This document shows positions 8,282 to 15,570 of a stretch of DNA of 64,000 bases, one piece after another (position 1 is the stretch's first letter; each line of letters begins with the position of its first letter). The notes under the pieces were generated by a model that saw only the letters and a list, made by a program, of their open reading frames with translations, was not told the origin of the DNA and did not search any database. Source of the DNA: Massilia sp. IC2-477 (GTDB lineage Bacteria > Pseudomonadota > Gammaproteobacteria > Burkholderiales > Burkholderiaceae_D); assembly GCF_020707265.1 (NCBI RefSeq), contig NZ_JAJFEQ010000002.1:496001-560000 (forward strand), read 5' to 3'. A program made the translations under genes and the position numbers.

Positions 8282-8995
8282 ATGGCCAACCCCGTACTGC
8301 TGAATAACGTCGAACACAAGGACCTGCGCATCATCACCCGCCACGGCAGCGACATGGACGAGAGCCATCCCTTCGTGCCGACCTTCGCCGACGAATTCCG
8401 CCTGCTGCAGGCCCATTACCCGATCATCTTCCGCAAGGAGAGCGAAGCCCACCCGTTCGAGCCGATCGTCCTGTTCGGCTTCGAGGCCGACGAAAACCTG
8501 TTCCTGAACGAGAAGGGCTGGGACGCCTCCACCGTGCCGCTGCTGGTCGACCGCCTGCCCTTCCTGATCGGCCGCAATGGCGACGAGCTGATGATCCACA
8601 TCGACCTGGACAGCCCGCGCATCAGCAAGACCGAGGGCGAGCCGATCTTCCTGGAGCACGGCGGCATGAGCCCCTACCTCGAGAACGTCAACTCGATGCT
8701 GGTCGCGGTCCACCAGGGCATGGACTCGAACTCCCACTTCATCGAGGCCCTGACCAAACACGACCTGATCGAAGGTTTCGCGCTCGACGTGACGCTCGAC
8801 GACGGTTCCCAGAACCGCCTGTCCGGCTTCTACACCATCAACGAAGAGCGCCTGGCCGCGCTGGACGACGCGGCGATCGCCAGCCTGCACAAGGCCGGCT
8901 GGCTGAGCGCGATCTACTACCAGATGGCCTCGCTGTCGAACTTCCGCGCGCTGATCGACCGCAAGAATGCCCGCCGTGCCGCTGCCCGCGCCTGA
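8282..8995 (+). CDS. SapC family protein
   Basis: 237 residues matching the SapC family (named after a Campylobacter S-layer protein). Recognisable segments are the early HPFVPTFADEFRLL and YPIIFRK, a GFEADENLFLN core, and the C-terminal WLSAIYYQMASL. No signal peptide or membrane span is seen, so it is probably cytosolic. Function is unknown; the family repeatedly occurs between TonB receptors, halogenase-like and cupin_8 genes. The stop codon lies 29 bases inside the next gene, an overlap that suggests coupled translation. A GA-rich ribosome binding site (GAAAGAGA) precedes the ATG. Confidence 0.85.
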   Translation: MANPVLLNNVEHKDLRIITRHGSDMDESHPFVPTFADEFRLLQAHYPIIFRKESEAHPFEPIVLFGFEADENLFLNEKGWDASTVPLLVDRLPFLIGRNGDELMIHIDLDSPRISKTEGEPIFLEHGGMSPYLENVNSMLVAVHQGMDSNSHFIEALTKHDLIEGFALDVTLDDGSQNRLSGFYTINEERLAALDDAAIASLHKAGWLSAIYYQMASLSNFRALIDRKNARRAAARA

Positions 8996-9992
8996 ACCCA
9001 TCCGCGAGCTTGCCGGCCTGACGCCGCGCGACCTCGGCCCAGGCATTCTCGAGGCGACCGAGCCGGTGGTCCTGCGCGGGCTGGTGGCCGGGTGGCCGAT
9101 GGTGCGCGCCGCGCGCGAATCCGGCGCGGCGGCGAGCAGCTACTTGCGCCGCTTCTACCGCGACGCCAGCGTCACCGCCATGCTGGGAGCGCCCGAGATC
9201 GAAGGGCGCTTCTTCTACAACGACGCGATGGACGGCTTCAATTTCGCACCGGTGCGGGTACGCCTCGACCAGGTGCTGGCCGAGCTCGACCGCTACCACG
9301 GCGTCGCCGTCCAGCCGGCGATCTACGTCGGCTCGACCACGATCGACACCTGCCTGCCGGGCTTCCACGAGGAGAACCAGATCGACCTGGGCGGACGCGA
9401 CGCCCTGGGCTCGATCTGGATCGGCAACCGCACCCGCATCGCCGCCCACTACGACCTGCCGGACAACCTGGCCTGCGTGGTGGCCGGGCGCCGCCGCTTC
9501 ACCCTGTTCCCGCCAGAGCAGGTCGAGAACCTGTATATCGGCCCGCTCGACCTGACGCCGGCCGGACAGGCCATCAGCCTGGTCGACTTCCTGAAGCCCG
9601 ACCTGGCGCGCTTCCCGCGCTTCGCCCAGGCGATGGAACATGCGTTCAGCGTCGACATGGAGCCGGGTGACGCCCTGTTCATCCCGAGCATGTGGTGGCA
9701 CCACATCGAGGCGCTGGAAGACTTCAACGTGCTGGTGAATTACTGGTGGCGCCAGTCGCCGGACTTCATGGACACGCCGATGAACGCCTTCATGCATGCC
9801 TTGATGAGCGTGCGCGACCTGCCGCTTGAACAGCGCAAGGCCTGGGCCAATCTGTTCCGCCATTACGTATTCGAGGCCGATGGGGAAACCGCGGCGCACA
9901 TCCCTGCGGCCGCACGCGGCGCGCTGGCGCCGATGGACGCCGACGGCGTGCGCAGCATCCGCGCCCAACTACTGAAAAGAATGAACCGCTGA
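8967..9992 (+). CDS. Cupin_8 (JmjC-like) putative 2-oxoglutarate/Fe(II) oxygenase
   Basis: 341 residues. The metal-binding triad expected of JmjC-like cupins is present: HYD (His161 and Asp163) followed by a conserved NLACVVAGRRRFTLFPPEQ strand, and the distal His in MWWHHIEAL (about 245-246). Related enzymes (FIH-1-like, cupin_8) hydroxylate protein side chains or small molecules. The target here is unknown. The start ATG lies inside the SapC gene. The next gene follows after nine bases with its own GGAGA. Association with the receptor and the halogenase-like proteins suggests oxidative modification either of a receptor or of its ligand; that is inference. Confidence 0.85.
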   Translation: MPAVPLPAPEPIRELAGLTPRDLGPGILEATEPVVLRGLVAGWPMVRAARESGAAASSYLRRFYRDASVTAMLGAPEIEGRFFYNDAMDGFNFAPVRVRLDQVLAELDRYHGVAVQPAIYVGSTTIDTCLPGFHEENQIDLGGRDALGSIWIGNRTRIAAHYDLPDNLACVVAGRRRFTLFPPEQVENLYIGPLDLTPAGQAISLVDFLKPDLARFPRFAQAMEHAFSVDMEPGDALFIPSMWWHHIEALEDFNVLVNYWWRQSPDFMDTPMNAFMHALMSVRDLPLEQRKAWANLFRHYVFEADGETAAHIPAAARGALAPMDADGVRSIRAQLLKRMNR

Positions 9993-10001
9993 GGAGACAA
10001 C

Positions 10002-11507
10002 ATGGAAAAGGCAGCGAACGGAATCGGCAAACCCATACGCCGCGTCGTCATTGCGGGCGGCGGCACCGCCGGCTGGATGGCGGCGGCCTGCATCTCGAAG
10101 GTGCTGGGCAAGCGCCTCGACATCAAGCTGGTCGAGTCCGACGAGATCGGCACCGTCGGCGTGGGCGAGGCGACCATCCCGACTCTGCTGAACTTCCATA
10201 ATCTCCTTGAGATCAACGAGCAGGAGTTCATGGCCGAGACCAAGGCCACTTTCAAGCTCGGCATCAGCTTCGAGAACTGGCGCAACGTGAACGAGGACTA
10301 CATCCACTCGTTTGGGCTGACCGGCACCGACCACTGGACCGCCGGCTTCCAGCACTTCTGGCACAAGGGCCGCGAGCGCGGCCTGGCCGGCGAGTACGGC
10401 GACTACTGCCTGGAGCTGCGCGCTTCGCAGGAGAACAAGTTCGCCCACCTGCCGCGCCAGGGCATGAACTACGCCTACCACCTGGACGCCAGCGCCTATG
10501 CGCGCTACCTGCGCAAGTTCAGCGAGCGCTTCGGAGTACAGCGCATCGAGGGCAAGATCGTCGACGTCACCACCAGCGCGCTCACCGGCCAGGTGCGATC
10601 GATCACCCTCGATTCCGGCGCGGACATCGAGGGCGACCTGTTCATCGATTGCACGGGTTTCCGGGGCCTCTTGATCGGTCAGGCCATGGGCGTCGAGTAC
10701 GAGAACTGGTCCGAGTGGCTGTTCAACGACAGCGCCGCCGCCCTGCAGACGGCGTCCGTCGGCGACGCCATACCGCTGACGCGCTCGATCGCCCATCCCT
10801 TCGGCTGGCAGTGGCGCATCCCGCTGCAGCACCGGGTCGGCAACGGCATCGTGTTCTCCAGCCGCTACGTGGAAGAGGGCGCGGCCATTGAAACGCTGCT
10901 CGGGAATATTCAAGGCGAAGCCCTGATGAAGCCGCGCGTGATCAAGTTCACGCCGGGCCAGCGCCGCCAGGTCTGGAAGGGCAACGTGGTCGCGGTGGGC
11001 CTGTCGAGCGGCTTCCTGGAGCCGATCGAATCGACCAGCATCCACCTGATCCAGCGCAGCATCATCCGCCTGATGCAGATCTTCCCGACGAGCGGCATCG
11101 TGCAGAGCGACGTGGACGAATTCAACCGCCAGGCCTGGAACGAGGTCGAGCACATCCGCGACTTCATCATCCTGCACTACAAGGTCAACAACCGGATCGA
11201 CGCGCCCTACTGGACGGATGCGCGCAACATGGCGGTGCCGAAGTCACTGCAGCACCGTATCGACCTGTTCCGCGAAACCGGCCGCGTGTTCCGCGAGCCG
11301 ACCGAACTGTTCGCCGAGAACTCCTGGATCCAGGTGATGCTGGGGCAGGGCATCATCCCTTATCGCCATCACCAGACGGCCGACCTGATGGGCGACGAAG
11401 AACTGTCGCAGTTCCTCGGCGGGATCAAGGGGCAGATCGACCGCACGGTCGCCGGCCTGCCTTCGCACCAGTCCTACGTCGAGCGCTACTGCTCGGCGCC
11501 GAAGTAA
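10002..11507 (+). CDS. Tryptophan halogenase-like flavoprotein 2
   Basis: 501 residues, PF04820-type. Visible motifs are the FAD-binding VIAGGGTAGWM, the ESDEIGTVGVGEATIP segment, Lys in ATFKLGISFENW (about Lys85, PrnA Lys79 equivalent), a canonical WQWRIP (about 269-274), and GFLEPIEST. Unlike copy 1 it keeps all signature residues of flavin-dependent halogenases. A strong ribosome binding site GGAGA precedes the ATG. The 3' end overlaps the convergent TetR gene by 22 bases. No NRPS, PKS or tailoring genes are nearby, so a classical secondary-metabolite role is unlikely. A flavin reductase partner is also not encoded nearby. Confidence 0.88.
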   Translation: MEKAANGIGKPIRRVVIAGGGTAGWMAAACISKVLGKRLDIKLVESDEIGTVGVGEATIPTLLNFHNLLEINEQEFMAETKATFKLGISFENWRNVNEDYIHSFGLTGTDHWTAGFQHFWHKGRERGLAGEYGDYCLELRASQENKFAHLPRQGMNYAYHLDASAYARYLRKFSERFGVQRIEGKIVDVTTSALTGQVRSITLDSGADIEGDLFIDCTGFRGLLIGQAMGVEYENWSEWLFNDSAAALQTASVGDAIPLTRSIAHPFGWQWRIPLQHRVGNGIVFSSRYVEEGAAIETLLGNIQGEALMKPRVIKFTPGQRRQVWKGNVVAVGLSSGFLEPIESTSIHLIQRSIIRLMQIFPTSGIVQSDVDEFNRQAWNEVEHIRDFIILHYKVNNRIDAPYWTDARNMAVPKSLQHRIDLFRETGRVFREPTELFAENSWIQVMLGQGIIPYRHHQTADLMGDEELSQFLGGIKGQIDRTVAGLPSHQSYVERYCSAPK

Positions 11508-12097
11508 GCGAGGAACATCGACACCGCCGCCTCGATCACCAGCTCCTGCTGCGCGGGACCGAGCGGGGCGGCGCCCATCGCCACCTGGGGCCAGAAGGCG
11601 AAGGCTTTCACCTGGCCCTGCAGCATCGTCGCCGCGAACACCGGGTCGCCCGGCTTCAGGCGCCCATCCAGCTGGGCCGCGCGGATCCATGCCGTGACCC
11701 CTTCTTCGCGCTCGTTCAGGCGCGCAAACACCGGCAGCGCGCGCTCGGGCGCGTGGATTGCCTCCGAGATGGCCACCCGCGCCAGGTCGAGGAAATCACG
11801 GTCTTCCAGGCTGCGCATCTTCAGGCGCAGCAGTTCGCCGAGCTGCTCGCGCAAGCCCACATCGCTGCGGTAGGCCAGATCGTGCGCGGCCGCGCTGCGC
11901 TCGAACAGCTGCACGATGGTTTCCGCGAACAGCTCTTCCTTGCTGGGGAAATGGTTGTACACCGTGCGCTTGGAGACTTCCGCGGCGGCGGCGATCTTGT
12001 CCATGCTGGTCGCTTCGAAACCATGGGCGCGGAACTGGGCGGCGGCAGCTTCGATGATGGCGTTGCGTTTGCGGTCGGTCAGGCGGGGTGCGTTCAT
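11486..12097 (-). CDS. TetR family transcriptional regulator
   Basis: 203 residues. The N-terminal helix-turn-helix is typical (AIIEAAAAQFRAHGFEATSM, then VSKRTVYNHFPSKEELF), and the C-terminal part resembles the AefR/TetR_C group that binds hydrophobic ligands. It is divergent from the metallo-hydrolase gene starting at 12180. The 82-base gap holds two dyads (12117-12156) that are likely operators, so it probably represses itself and that neighbour. The ligand is unknown. Its 3' end overlaps the end of halogenase-like gene 2 on the opposite strand. Confidence 0.88.
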   Translation of the reverse strand: MNAPRLTDRKRNAIIEAAAAQFRAHGFEATSMDKIAAAAEVSKRTVYNHFPSKEELFAETIVQLFERSAAAHDLAYRSDVGLREQLGELLRLKMRSLEDRDFLDLARVAISEAIHAPERALPVFARLNEREEGVTAWIRAAQLDGRLKPGDPVFAATMLQGQVKAFAFWPQVAMGAAPLGPAQQELVIEAAVSMFLAYFGAEQ

Positions 12098-12116
12098 GCG
12101 ATTAATTTTACACCGG

Positions 12117-12156
12117 GTAGTTTACTTTTCCAAAAAGTGAAACTACACTGTGTAGT
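12117..12156. promoter_or_regulatory. Dyads in the tetR/metallo-hydrolase intergenic region (probable TetR operators)
   Basis: ACTACAC-T-GTGTAGT (12142-12156) is a perfect 15-base dyad. It overlaps the right end of a larger imperfect one, with GTAGTTT at 12117-12123 and AAACTAC at 12140-12146 flanking an A/T-rich core. The two sites fill the short gap between divergent genes, the usual place for TetR autoregulation. Confidence 0.6.
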
Positions 12157-12179
12157 GTACATTTTATCGATTGCTAACG

Positions 12180-13250
12180 ATGCGCATCCTGTTCGCCACC
12201 CTCATCCTTGGAGTTGCCGCCATCATGACCTACTGCAGCCTTGCCAGCGCCGCCCCGGCGTATTCCCCGTCCGCCCACTACGCGGACGGAAAATTCCGCA
12301 ACGCCATCAAGATGCGCGAATACAGCCTCGGCGAAATGGTGGGGCTGTGGTGGAACGCCATGCTCAACAAGCCGGCCGGCACCATGCCGCTAGGTGCCAT
12401 CCCCGTGCGCCCCCTGAGCCGGGCCGCCCTGCTGGCCGCACCCGACCGCAGCCTGTTCCGCCTCGGGCACTCGACCATGCTGTTCAAGCTGGGCGGCGAG
12501 TTCTATCTCACCGATCCGGTGTTCTCCGAGCGCGCCTCGCCGGTGCAGTGGGCCGGCCCCAAGCGCTTCCACGCGCCGCCGATCGGCATCGCCGAACTTC
12601 CGCCGATCAAGGCCGTGATCCTGTCGCACGACCATTACGACCACCTCGACCATGCCGCCATCATGGCGCTGGCCGCCAAGACCGAGCACTTCCTGGCGCC
12701 GCTGGGCGTGGGTGACCGCCTCATCGACTGGGGCGTCGACGCCGGCAAGGTGCGCCAGCTCGACTGGTGGCAAGAGGCAAAGGTGGGCGGCGTGCGCTTC
12801 GTCGCCACCCCGGCCCAGCACTTCTCGGGCCGGTCGCTGCGCGACCGCGATACGACCCTATGGGCTTCCTGGGTGATCCTGCACGACGAGCTGCGCCTGT
12901 TCTTCAGCGGCGACAGCGGCTACTTCAAGGGTTTCAAAGAGATCGGCGAGCGCTTCGGACCGTTCGATGTGGCGATGGTGGAAACCGGCGCCTACGACAA
13001 GCAGTGGCCGGACGTGCACATGCAGCCGGAAGAGACGCTGCAGGCCTTCCTCGACCTGAAGGGCAAGTGGCTGCTGCCGGTGCATAACGGCACCTTCGAC
13101 CTGGCGCTGCACCGCTGGCAGGATCCGCTCGAGCGCATCGCGGCGCTGGCCGCGGAGAAGGGCGTCCAGCTGACGACGCCGGAGATGGGCGAGCCGCTGG
13201 CGCTGGCGCAGCCGCACGCCGGCCAAGCCTGGTGGCGTACCGTGGAATGA
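12180..13250 (+). CDS. Metallo-beta-lactamase-fold hydrolase (RomA/NAPE-PLD-like)
   Basis: About 356 residues from the ATG at 12180; a TTG three codons upstream is possible. An N-terminal hydrophobic segment (ILFATLILGVAAIM) acts as signal or anchor. The MBL metal motif HDHYDHLD is at about 150-157, followed by the later ligands in TPAQHFSGR, FFSGDSGY and LPVHNGTFDLALH. This set fits the UlaG/NAPE-PLD-like branch that includes 'outer membrane protein RomA'. Substrates may be phospholipid-like or lactones; none is established. The gene is divergent from a tetR gene with operator-like dyads between them, so it is probably inducible. Confidence 0.85.
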   Translation: MRILFATLILGVAAIMTYCSLASAAPAYSPSAHYADGKFRNAIKMREYSLGEMVGLWWNAMLNKPAGTMPLGAIPVRPLSRAALLAAPDRSLFRLGHSTMLFKLGGEFYLTDPVFSERASPVQWAGPKRFHAPPIGIAELPPIKAVILSHDHYDHLDHAAIMALAAKTEHFLAPLGVGDRLIDWGVDAGKVRQLDWWQEAKVGGVRFVATPAQHFSGRSLRDRDTTLWASWVILHDELRLFFSGDSGYFKGFKEIGERFGPFDVAMVETGAYDKQWPDVHMQPEETLQAFLDLKGKWLLPVHNGTFDLALHRWQDPLERIAALAAEKGVQLTTPEMGEPLALAQPHAGQAWWRTVE

Positions 13251-13281
13251 AAATGGGCCTGCAGATGCAGGCCCATTTTTT
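13250..13281. terminator. Bidirectional intrinsic terminator
   Basis: AAATGGGCCTGC (13251-13262) pairs perfectly with GCAGGCCCATTT (13267-13278) across a 4-base loop and is flanked by A and T runs. It ends both the metallo-hydrolase gene (plus) and the sugar permease gene (minus), which converge here. Confidence 0.9.
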
Positions 13282-13296
13282 ACCGGATGGTCAAAC

Positions 13297-14601
13297 TCAG
13301 GCAGCTGCCACCGGCTGCTTGTGCAGGTTCGCGTACTTCATGCCGAAGTACATGATGAACAGGTAGCACACGGCCGGCACCAGGAAGGACGGCTGCAGGC
13401 CGATGGTGTCGGCGAACATGCCCTGGATGAAGGGCACGATGGCGCCGCCGACGATGGCCATGCACAGGATGCCCGAGCCCTGGCCGGTGAACTTGCCCAG
13501 GCCGTGCAGCGCGAGGCTGAAGATGGTCGGGAACATGATCGAGTTGCACAGGCCGACCGCGATGATCGCCCACATCGCCAGCGAGCCCTCGCCGAAGGTC
13601 GCGGTGAGCACCAGCAGGATCGAGCCGAGCGCGGTGACGGCCAGCGACTTGCCCGGACTGACGTAGCGCATCACGGCGAAGCCCACGAAGCGGCCGACCA
13701 GGGCGCCGCCCCAGTACAGGCTGACGTACTGCGCCGCGTCCGCGTGGCTCAGGCCCGCGATATTGCCCTCGCCGAGAAAGTTGATGAGGAAGCTGCCGAT
13801 GCTGACTTCCGCGCCCACGTACAGGAAAATCGCGACCGCGCCCAGCACCAGGTGGCGGTAGGCCATGGCGCCGCCCTTGCCGTCGACGGCCGGCTTGCCG
13901 TCAACGGCGTGGTTGATCTTCGGCAGCTTGGCCAGCGCGAACAGCACCGCCAGGATCGCCAGCGCCGCGGCCAGGCCCAGGTAAGGACCCTGCACCGCGG
14001 CCGCTTCCGCCGCTTTATGCGCGGCCTGTTCCGCCGCCGGCAGCGCCGCCAGCTGGTCGGCGCTCAGGGCCACCGTGGACAGGATCAGGATGCCGCCCAG
14101 CGAAGGCGCCACCGTGGTGCCGAGCGAGTTGAAGGCCTGGGTCAGGGTCAGGCGGCTGGACGCGGTGCGCGCCGGCCCCAGGACGGTGACGTAAGGGTTG
14201 GCCGCCACCTGCAGGATGGTGATGCCGCTTGCCAGCACGAAGAAGGCAAACAGGAACAGGCCATAGCCGCCTTTTGAAGCCGGATAGAACAGGGCGCAGC
14301 CGGCGGCCGCGATCATCAGGCCGGTGACGGCGCCGTTCTGGTAGCCGATGCGGCGGATCAGGGCGCCGGCCGGCAGCGACACGATGAAGTAGGCGCCGAA
14401 GAAGCAGAACTGCACCAGCATCGCCTGCAGGTAGGTGAGGGTGTAGATCGACTTCAGGTGCGGGATCAGGACGTCGTTGAGCGACGTGAGCAGGCCCCAC
14501 ATGAAGAACAGGATGGTGACGATGATCAGCGCGCCGGTGTGCGGGTTGTGTTCCGCTTCGGTGGCTGGCGCCAGTACAGGATTGGGTGCGGCGTTTTGCA
14601 T
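13297..14601 (-). CDS. FHS-family sugar/proton symporter (GluP/FucP-like)
   Basis: 434 residues with about 12 hydrophobic spans. FHS-family hallmarks include [19 protein letters not shown] in helix 1, [13 protein letters not shown] in the loop after helix 2, and [13 protein letters not shown] in helix 4. In this family GluP imports glucose/mannose and FucP imports fucose. Being last in the GH1-GH3-glucokinase unit, glucose is the likely substrate. It starts 15 bases after the glucokinase stop codon, with GGAGA before the ATG. It probably carries glucose released by the exported GH3 enzyme. Confidence 0.88.
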   Translation of the reverse strand: MQNAAPNPVLAPATEAEHNPHTGALIIVTILFFMWGLLTSLNDVLIPHLKSIYTLTYLQAMLVQFCFFGAYFIVSLPAGALIRRIGYQNGAVTGLMIAAAGCALFYPASKGGYGLFLFAFFVLASGITILQVAANPYVTVLGPARTASSRLTLTQAFNSLGTTVAPSLGGILILSTVALSADQLAALPAAEQAAHKAAEAAAVQGPYLGLAAALAILAVLFALAKLPKINHAVDGKPAVDGKGGAMAYRHLVLGAVAIFLYVGAEVSIGSFLINFLGEGNIAGLSHADAAQYVSLYWGGALVGRFVGFAVMRYVSPGKSLAVTALGSILLVLTATFGEGSLAMWAIIAVGLCNSIMFPTIFSLALHGLGKFTGQGSGILCMAIVGGAIVPFIQGMFADTIGLQPSFLVPAVCYLFIMYFGMKYANLHKQPVAAA

Positions 14602-14616
14602 GATGTCTCCGTATTG

Positions 14617-15570
14617 TTATGCCGTTGCTGCGATGTGATCCGAGAGCATGGCGGACACGCCGCGCAGCGCCGGGTACTGCTCGGTAATGAGGTAGGTCGG
14701 GATGCGCGCCAGGTAGGGACTGAGGCGCCCCTTGTCCTCGAAGCGCGCGCGGAACGCGGACTCGGTGAACAGTTTACCAAGACGCGGCACGATGCCGCCA
14801 CCGATGTACATGCCGCCGGTCGCGCCCAGGGTCAGCGCGACGTTGCCCGCCACGCTGCCGAGCACTCCGCAGAAGACCTCGACGGTCTTCGCGCAGTCGG
14901 CGGAGCTGCCGTCGATCGCCGCGCCGGTGATGCCCGGTGCGTCGATGCGCTTGCCGGTCAAGGCCCAGTGGATCAGTTCCAGCCCCATGCCCGACAGCAG
15001 GCGCTCGGCCGACACGTGGCCGTATTCGCCCCACAGGGCTTCCAGGATCGCGACTTCCTCGCGTGTGGACGGAGCAAACGTCACGTGGCCGCCTTCGCCC
15101 GCCAGCGCGATCCAGCGCTTGCCGGCCGGGATCACGCCCGAGACACCGAGGCCGGTACCCGGGCCGATCAGGCCGATGGGACGATTCGGCAGTTCGAGCC
15201 CGCCGCCGATGCGCTCGCGGCCACTGGCTTCCAGGTGCGGCAGCGACATCGCCAGCGCGGCGAAGTCGTTCACCACCAGCAGCGTCTCCAGGCCTTGCTG
15301 CTTGCGCAGTTCCTCGATCGAGAAGCTCCAGTGGTGGTTGGTCATGCTGACCCGATCGTCCTCGACCGGATTGGCGATCGCAATGGCCGCGTGGCGCAGG
15401 CCGGCTACGTCGAAGCCGCGGCCGGCGGCCTTGCCGAGATAGGCCTGCATCGCTTCGCCCAGGGTGGCATGGTCGGCGCAGGCCAGCACCTCGATGTCGT
15501 CGAAACCATCGAGGCCGGACTGCAGGGCGAAGCGGGCGTTGGTGCCGCCGATGTCGGCCAACAGCTTCAT
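14617..15570 (-). CDS. glk: Glucokinase
   Basis: 317 residues, the usual length for the bacterial Glk family. The ATP phosphate-binding motif LLADIGGTNARFAL is at the N-terminus, followed by VVNDFAALA, IGPGTGLGVSG and the sugar-binding region GEGGHVTFAP. It phosphorylates glucose with ATP to glucose 6-phosphate in the cytosol. The start ATG overlaps the GH3 stop codon (ATGA), with GAGGA upstream, so translation is coupled. It completes the pathway from beta-glucoside to central metabolism within the same operon. Confidence 0.93.
   Translation of the reverse strand: MKLLADIGGTNARFALQSGLDGFDDIEVLACADHATLGEAMQAYLGKAAGRGFDVAGLRHAAIAIANPVEDDRVSMTNHHWSFSIEELRKQQGLETLLVVNDFAALAMSLPHLEASGRERIGGGLELPNRPIGLIGPGTGLGVSGVIPAGKRWIALAGEGGHVTFAPSTREEVAILEALWGEYGHVSAERLLSGMGLELIHWALTGKRIDAPGITGAAIDGSSADCAKTVEVFCGVLGSVAGNVALTLGATGGMYIGGGIVPRLGKLFTESAFRARFEDKGRLSPYLARIPTYLITEQYPALRGVSAMLSDHIAATA

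Noticed and set aside
6639..11507. Halogenated natural-product gene cluster
   Set aside because: Halogenase-like genes are present but no NRPS, PKS, terpene or RiPP genes, no flavin reductase and no exporter; the context is carbohydrate uptake.
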